Shown one piece after another: positions 4,521 to 8,826 of a stretch of 8,826 bases of DNA. The stretch is from Deltaproteobacteria bacterium (lineage in GTDB: Bacteria > Desulfobacterota > Desulfovibrionia > Desulfovibrionales > Desulfovibrionaceae). The notes beneath the pieces are model-generated. The model was given only the letters and a program-made list of their open reading frames with translations. It ran no database searches and was not told the DNA's origin. The stretch is taken from the NCBI GenBank assembly GCA_020861205.1, contig JAJBSY010000174.1, positions 1 through 8,826 of the forward strand. Direction: 5' to 3'. Made by a program: the position numbers and the translations under genes. Position 1 is the stretch's first letter; every line of letters begins with the position of its first letter.

Positions 4521-5816
4521 ATGGCTTTTTTTGATCCGGCTGAAGGCTGGGACCGTGAGGAAATTGAACGCGTCCAGTTGACGCGGTTGCGTAACACCGT
4601 GCAGCAGGCCCTGAAGTCTCCCTTCTACCGGAAACGGCTGGGGAGTCTCGGCATTACGCCCGAGGCCGTCACGTCCCTTTCGTCGCTGCGCGATATCCCC
4701 TTCACAACCAAGGGGGACTTGCGCGGCGCCTATCCGTACGGCCTGCTGTGCGTCCCCCGAGACGAGATCGTGCGGCTGCACGCTTCAAGCGGCACCACGG
4801 GAGCCGCCGTCGCCATCTGCCACACCAGGGACGACCTCAATACCTGGGCCGACCTCATGGCCCGCTGCATGTACATGGTGGGCATCCGGCGCAGCGACGT
4901 CTTCCAGAACATCGCGGGATACGGCCTGTTCACGGGCGGCCTCGGCATCCACGCGGGCGCCGAACGGCTCGGCTGCCTCACCGTGCCGGCCGGCGCCGGC
5001 AATACGCGCCGCCAGATCAAGCTCATCCAGGACCTCGGCGTCACCGCGCTGCATATCATTCCCTCGTACGCCCTTTACCTCGGGGCGACCCTCAAGTCCG
5101 TGGGAATCGACCCCCGCGAGCTGTCCCCCCGCATCGCCCTTATCGGCGCGGAACCGCATACCGAGGAAGCGCGCCAACGTATCGAGTATCTTCTCGGCGT
5201 CAAGGCCTACAATTCTTATGGGCTTTCCGAGATGAACGGACCGGGCGTCGCCTTCGAGTGCCTCGCCCAGAACGGTATGCATATCTGGGAAGACGCCTAC
5301 ATTCCGGAAATCCTGGACCCCAAAACGTTGGAGCCGGTGCCCGACGGCGAAATCGGCGAGCTGGTCATGACCACCCTCACCCGCCGGGGTATGCCCCTTC
5401 TGCGCTACCGCACCAGCGATCTGACGCGGTTCCTCCCCGGCCCCTGCGTGTGCGGCCGCCGGCACAGACGGATAGACCGCATCCTGGGCCGCGCGGACGA
5501 CATGCTCATCATCAAAGGCTGCAACATATACCCCATGCAGATCGAGCAAATACTGCTCTCCTTCCCGGAAGTGGGACAAAACTACCGGATCCTTCTGGAA
5601 ACCGAGGACGGCATGGACCAGATGCGGGTCCAGGTGGAAATACGCGAGGAACATTTCGTGGAAGACGTGCGGGTGCTTCGGGGCTTGCAGGAACGGATCG
5701 CCAGGCGCTTGCGGGACGAAATTCTCATGACCCCGCGGGTGGAACTGGTACAGACAAACAGCCTGCCCAAAAGCGAGGGCAAGGCCGTTCGCGTCCACGA
5801 TAAGCGCGGCCAATAG
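4521..5816 (+). CDS. Phenylacetate-CoA ligase family protein (PaaK-type, AMP-forming)
   Basis: A 431-residue protein, normal PaaK length. The family joins aryl acids to CoA through an acyl-adenylate in the cytoplasm. Motifs in order: phosphate loop ASSGTTGAA (88-96), GYGLFTGGLGIHAGAERLG (133-151), IIPSYALYL (179-187), YGLSEMNGPGVAFEC (233-247), RYRTSDL (295-301), CVCGRRHRR (309-317), hinge ILGRADDMLIIKGCNIYP (321-338), and C-terminal PKSEGKA with the probable catalytic K421. The phosphate loop lacks the lysine common in PaaK (GTTGK-P), having A95-A96. C247, C309 and C311 fit the family's conserved cysteines. A GGGGAG Shine-Dalgarno precedes the ATG. No phenylacetate pathway genes are nearby, so the substrate is open; in anaerobes such ligases often serve aromatic amino acid breakdown. 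Confidence 0.9.
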   Translation: MAFFDPAEGWDREEIERVQLTRLRNTVQQALKSPFYRKRLGSLGITPEAVTSLSSLRDIPFTTKGDLRGAYPYGLLCVPRDEIVRLHASSGTTGAAVAICHTRDDLNTWADLMARCMYMVGIRRSDVFQNIAGYGLFTGGLGIHAGAERLGCLTVPAGAGNTRRQIKLIQDLGVTALHIIPSYALYLGATLKSVGIDPRELSPRIALIGAEPHTEEARQRIEYLLGVKAYNSYGLSEMNGPGVAFECLAQNGMHIWEDAYIPEILDPKTLEPVPDGEIGELVMTTLTRRGMPLLRYRTSDLTRFLPGPCVCGRRHRRIDRILGRADDMLIIKGCNIYPMQIEQILLSFPEVGQNYRILLETEDGMDQMRVQVEIREEHFVEDVRVLRGLQERIARRLRDEILMTPRVELVQTNSLPKSEGKAVRVHDKRGQ

Positions 5817-5824
5817 AAAACGCG

Positions 5825-6427
5825 ATGGCAGTAAACGGCGTCCGACGCGGTTTGATCCGCCTCACCAGGGAAGCGGCCCTGGGGCTGTTGTGCGTCCTTG
5901 CGATCTCCCTGCCTTCCCTTGCCGTTCCGCCCAAATATTTCGACATTACAAACGCCCGGGTCGATGTCGCTTCCGGGGACATCGTTGTCGGTCTTTCCAT
6001 CGGGGTGGACAACGTCACCGGCCTTTATGAAATGCTCAAAGACGGCGCCTCCGTCGAGCTCGTGGTCAACGCGAGTCTCGAACGGCCGCGCACGCTCTGG
6101 ACCAACGTCTCCCTCGCGGAGGTGGAACTCTTTTCCAGCCTCCAGCACAATCCGTTAACCCGGGAGTTTTCCCTTTTCATGCCCGGGGAAACAAAACCGA
6201 TGCTGGACAAGAATCTTGACCGCCTCCTCGACGCCACGTGGCGCAAATTCGCTTTCACCCTCGGCTCCGTCGGCATCCTGGACGGCGACAACGGGACGGA
6301 CTACCGGATAACGCTGACCCTCAACCTGCAACACGCCAAGCCGCCGCCTTGGCTGGCAAAGGATTTCATGTTCTGGTCCAAAAAAATCCTGGACCCGGAA
6401 AAAGTCGTGCTGCCGTTCACTTACTAG
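5825..6427 (+). CDS. Secreted DUF4390 family protein
   Basis: A 200-residue protein with an N-terminal signal: basic RRGLIRLTR, hydrophobic EAALGLLCVLAISLPSLA (16-33) and likely cleavage after SLA (~33). The mature part is beta-rich: ITNARVDVASGDIVVGLSIGVDN, then VELVVNASLERPRTLW, the characteristic LQHNPLTREFSLF (106-118), and a C-terminal ILDPEKVVLPFTY. This fits DUF4390, a family of unknown function that I recall next to NtrY-type kinases; here such a kinase follows 97 bases later. Acting in the envelope as partner of the kinase's external sensor is an inference. The ATG lies 8 bases after the ligase stop and has no clear Shine-Dalgarno, so translation is probably coupled to it. Confidence 0.8.
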   Translation: MAVNGVRRGLIRLTREAALGLLCVLAISLPSLAVPPKYFDITNARVDVASGDIVVGLSIGVDNVTGLYEMLKDGASVELVVNASLERPRTLWTNVSLAEVELFSSLQHNPLTREFSLFMPGETKPMLDKNLDRLLDATWRKFAFTLGSVGILDGDNGTDYRITLTLNLQHAKPPPWLAKDFMFWSKKILDPEKVVLPFTY

Positions 6428-6524
6428 GTTCCGCTTCCTCCCGCGCGCGGGAAGCCTCCTGTACGCGCGCTTCCCCGGCAGCCGTTTCCCCGGCGCGCGC
6501 AAGCCGCCCGCCGGAGGAGAAACA
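6428..6524. other. Palindromic GC-rich gap between the DUF4390 gene and the kinase
   Basis: TCCCGCGCGCGGGA (6439-6452) is a perfect 14-bp palindrome. A short direct repeat, TTCCCCGGC (6471-6479 and again from 6486), lies between two GCGCGC blocks (6465-6470 and 6493-6498) that can pair as a hairpin. There is no T-run, so it is not a standard terminator; it may affect transcript processing or stability. The kinase Shine-Dalgarno GGAGGAG follows at 6513-6519. Confidence 0.4.
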
Positions 6525-8729
6525 ATGATCGGATTCGTCAAAAGTCTTTTCATCATTCCGGCCGATGGCATTTCAAGCCGGGAGCGTGAACGCCTGCGCC
6601 GCCGACGTGAGCTGATCGCCGTTTCCGGAGCCTTCGTCCTGGCGGCCGTCCTGACGAGGGTGCTGTTCTACCTGTACGATTCGGGTTCCGCCCTCTTCCT
6701 CACGGTTTTCAGTCTCAATTTCCTGCTGCTTCTGGTTATCTTCCTGGTCGTGCTCCGCAACGCCCTCAAGCTCCTGCTCGAACGGCGGCGGGGCGTCCTC
6801 GGCGCCCGGCTGCGCACCCGCATGACGGTGGCGTTCATCGTCATGACGGTCACGCCCTGTCTGCTCATGTTCCTGATAACCTCCAAGTTCGTCCAGATTT
6901 CCGTGGATTTCTGGTTCAAGGACCAGATCGCCACATCCATGGAAACGGCCCTCGAGGTCGGCCGGGCCGACCTTGAGAAAACCGAGCGCCGCATCCTCAT
7001 CCAGGGCATGAACATCATCGCCGTGGCGTCGAGCCGGGACATCCTCCGCCCCGGTCCGGAACTAGACGCGTATCTCCAGGTAGAACGCCGTGAAAACGCC
7101 TTGCCGCTCATCGGCATCCTCTCCGAGGATCGCTCGGAGATCATCTGGCACGCCAACCCGGACGCGCTTGAAAGCTGGCGGGCCGGCAAAGCCATGTTCA
7201 ACTGGGACACCCTCGAGAAACAGGGATCGCAAACCATTCTCTCCCCGGGCATCGAGGATGATTACGTGCTGTCCGTGCAACGGCTTCCCCGGGGGGGGTT
7301 CTTCGTCTCGGCCGAAACCATGGGCCCGTTCTTCAAGACGAAGCTGGACAGGCTGGCGACGGCCAGTACGGAATACAAACAGCTCCGGCGTATCCGCAAC
7401 GAGGTGAAGGGAATGCTGTATTCCGGCCTCAGCGTGCTGACCATGCTCATCGTGCTCGGCGCCATCTGGTTCGGCTTCCGGGTCGCCAAGGAAGTGACCG
7501 CGCCCGTCCTCGCCGTGGCGGACGCCGCCCAGCGTATCGCCAAGGGCGAGCTCGACGTGCGCCTGGACGACTATGCCAAGGACGAGCTCGGAATGCTCAT
7601 CCGGGCATTCAACAGCATGGCCGCGGATCTCGAGGCCTTCCGGGAGGATCTGACCGGCGCCAACAAGCTCCTGGCCGAGCAGAACCGGGAAATCGTCCAA
7701 CACAGCCAGTATATCGAAGCCATCTTGAACAACATCGCGTCGGGCGTTATTTCCGTCGATCACGAAGGCCGCATAAGCATGGTCAACACGGCGGCCCGCG
7801 CGATTCTCGGCTCTCCCAAAGACGTCGTGGGCAAAGACCTTATCAGCCTTTTGCCGGAAGAAATGGGCCGCCAGGCCCGGGCGATGTTCGAGCAGTTCCG
7901 CCACCGCCCTCTTTCAACCTGGCAGCGGCAGATCAACATGGAGATTTTCGGGCAGGAACGGCGGCTCATGGTCAGCGCCGCCGGCCTGGTTACCCCGGAA
8001 GGCGAGAACCGCGGGTTCGTGGCCGTGTTCGAGGATGTCTCCGAGATGGAACGGATGCAACGCATGGCCGCCTGGCGGGAAGTGGCCCGCCGCATCGCCC
8101 ACGAAATCAAAAACCCCCTGACGCCCATCAAGCTTTCCGCCCAACGGCTGCAACGCAAGTTCGGCAATGTTGTGAACGATGCCGCCTTCGGCCAGAGCAC
8201 GGAACTTATCGTGCGCCAGGTTGAAGTCCTTCAGGAAATGGTCCAGGAATTTTCGGCTTTCGCGAAACTGCCCGAAGTGGATCCCAAGGCGGGCGACGTC
8301 ACCCCGCTGCTTCTGGAATTGACGGACCTTTTCCGCAACAGTCATTCCCAGATTCTCTGGGATTTGGAGCTGCCCGATTCCATCCCCATCCTGCCGATGG
8401 ACAAAAACGGACTGCGCCGCGCGTTCCTGAATATTTTATCCAACGCGGCGGAAGCGCTGGAGGGGATTTCAAATCCCCGGGTGCGGGTCAGCGCGGCCGT
8501 GGACACGGCCCGCTCCGTCCTGCGCATAGCGGTTGAGGACAACGGCACCGGCCTCGGCGAAAGCGAGCGTTCCCGGCTTTTCGAGCCGTACTACTCCCGC
8601 AAAAAGGGCGGCACCGGGCTGGGGCTCACCATTGTCCGTTCCATCATCGCCGACCACAAAGGGTACGTGCGGGCGGACACGTCGCCCCTGGGCGGCGCGA
8701 TGATTACCGTGGAACTGCCGCTGATGTGA
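6525..8729 (+). CDS. NtrY-like membrane sensor histidine kinase
   Basis: A 734-residue protein with the NtrY layout. Membrane segments lie at about 31-50, 56-78, 99-120 and 300-319, with an external sensor region at ~121-299. A HAMP domain follows (320-373, with APVLAVADAAQRIAKGELDVRL), a short coiled segment, then a PAS domain (395-505). The kinase core has H-box AHEIKNPLTPIKLSAQRL with phospho-acceptor H526, N-box NILSNAAEAL (636-645), G1 DNGTGL (672-677), F-box FEPYYS and G2 GGTGLGL (695-701). All catalytic motifs are intact. The start has a strong GGAGGAG Shine-Dalgarno. NtrY kinases phosphorylate NtrX-type regulators in nitrogen, redox or envelope control. No regulator gene is visible before the window ends 97 bases later, so partner and signal are unknown. 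The upstream DUF4390 neighbour fits this family. Confidence 0.93.
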   Translation: MIGFVKSLFIIPADGISSRERERLRRRRELIAVSGAFVLAAVLTRVLFYLYDSGSALFLTVFSLNFLLLLVIFLVVLRNALKLLLERRRGVLGARLRTRMTVAFIVMTVTPCLLMFLITSKFVQISVDFWFKDQIATSMETALEVGRADLEKTERRILIQGMNIIAVASSRDILRPGPELDAYLQVERRENALPLIGILSEDRSEIIWHANPDALESWRAGKAMFNWDTLEKQGSQTILSPGIEDDYVLSVQRLPRGGFFVSAETMGPFFKTKLDRLATASTEYKQLRRIRNEVKGMLYSGLSVLTMLIVLGAIWFGFRVAKEVTAPVLAVADAAQRIAKGELDVRLDDYAKDELGMLIRAFNSMAADLEAFREDLTGANKLLAEQNREIVQHSQYIEAILNNIASGVISVDHEGRISMVNTAARAILGSPKDVVGKDLISLLPEEMGRQARAMFEQFRHRPLSTWQRQINMEIFGQERRLMVSAAGLVTPEGENRGFVAVFEDVSEMERMQRMAAWREVARRIAHEIKNPLTPIKLSAQRLQRKFGNVVNDAAFGQSTELIVRQVEVLQEMVQEFSAFAKLPEVDPKAGDVTPLLLELTDLFRNSHSQILWDLELPDSIPILPMDKNGLRRAFLNILSNAAEALEGISNPRVRVSAAVDTARSVLRIAVEDNGTGLGESERSRLFEPYYSRKKGGTGLGLTIVRSIIADHKGYVRADTSPLGGAMITVELPLM

Positions 8730-8826
8730 GTCGCCATTTTACCGGATCGCGGAGGTGGACGATTCCGGAAAAAACAACTTTTTTCAGTGGTTGCGGGGCA
8801 GGGTGATTCAAAAGTCAAGATAAAAT
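8730..8826. other. Downstream end of window, no clear gene
   Basis: An A/T hairpin, GAAAAAA-CAAC-TTTTTTC (8768-8785), lies in this stretch; its stem is too AT-rich for a typical terminator. The last bases, TAAAAT (8821-8826), resemble a -10 element but no good -35 precedes them. A 22-codon GTG frame (8755-8823) has no good Shine-Dalgarno. A response-regulator gene could start beyond the edge. Confidence 0.3.

Noticed and set aside
4748..5813. Long alternative frames on both strands over the ligase gene (351 and 342 codons)
   Set aside because: Arg/Pro/His-rich or Ala/His/Gly-rich shadows of the certain PaaK-family frame.
7062..8345. Minus-strand frames of 280 and 143 codons over the kinase
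   Set aside because: Antisense to a complete kinase with all catalytic motifs; no recognisable motifs of their own.
8755..8823. 22-codon GTG frame after the kinase
   Set aside because: No good Shine-Dalgarno and too short to support without comparative or expression data.

Overview
The window looks like a stretch of chromosome from a GC-rich deltaproteobacterium, most likely Desulfovibrionales (Desulfovibrio/Bilophila-like). The evidence is the protein content: a Ros/MucR-type zinc-finger regulator of the deltaproteobacterial kind, a PaaK-type CoA ligase, a protein resembling the end of the DUF1786 family, and a DUF4390 protein next to an NtrY-type kinase. Genus is an inference; no database was searched.

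Layout. (1) 1-1673, minus strand: start of the S10 ribosomal protein operon, rpsJ-rplC-rplD-rplW, with gaps of 9-12 bases; rplW runs off the left edge. (2) 1674-2788: more than 1 kb without a convincing gene. Its left part reads as a long minus-strand leader of the S10 operon, with a sigma70-type promoter and A/T upstream element near 2136-2181, several hairpins, and an intrinsic terminator about 75 bases before rpsJ. Its right part is AT-rich, holds a second minus-strand terminator (2320-2352), and forms the upstream region of the MucR-like gene. (3) 2789-3202, plus strand: the MucR-like regulator, followed by a strong terminator. (4) 3256-3954: palindromes, a tRNA-Leu(GAG) on the minus strand with its own promoter and terminator, and two diverged copies of an ~85-base repeat on either side of the tRNA. 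(5) 3955-8729, plus strand: four genes in a row behind a good promoter at 3898-3926. They are a half-length DUF1786-like protein, a phenylacetate-CoA ligase family enzyme, a secreted DUF4390 protein, and a membrane NtrY-like histidine kinase. The last 97 bases hold no clear gene.

How the parts work together. The S10 genes supply ribosomal proteins, and their leader has the parts expected of attenuation control. The MucR-like protein probably binds AT-rich DNA and may control its own AT-rich upstream region. DUF4390 next to an NtrY-like kinase is, to my recollection, a recurrent pairing, and the two may form a sensory unit at the cell envelope. Whether the ligase and the DUF1786-like gene belong to the same physiology is unknown. 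The points most worth following up are the S10 leader, the possible small RNA beside mucR, the repeat pair around the tRNA, and the truncated DUF1786-like gene.
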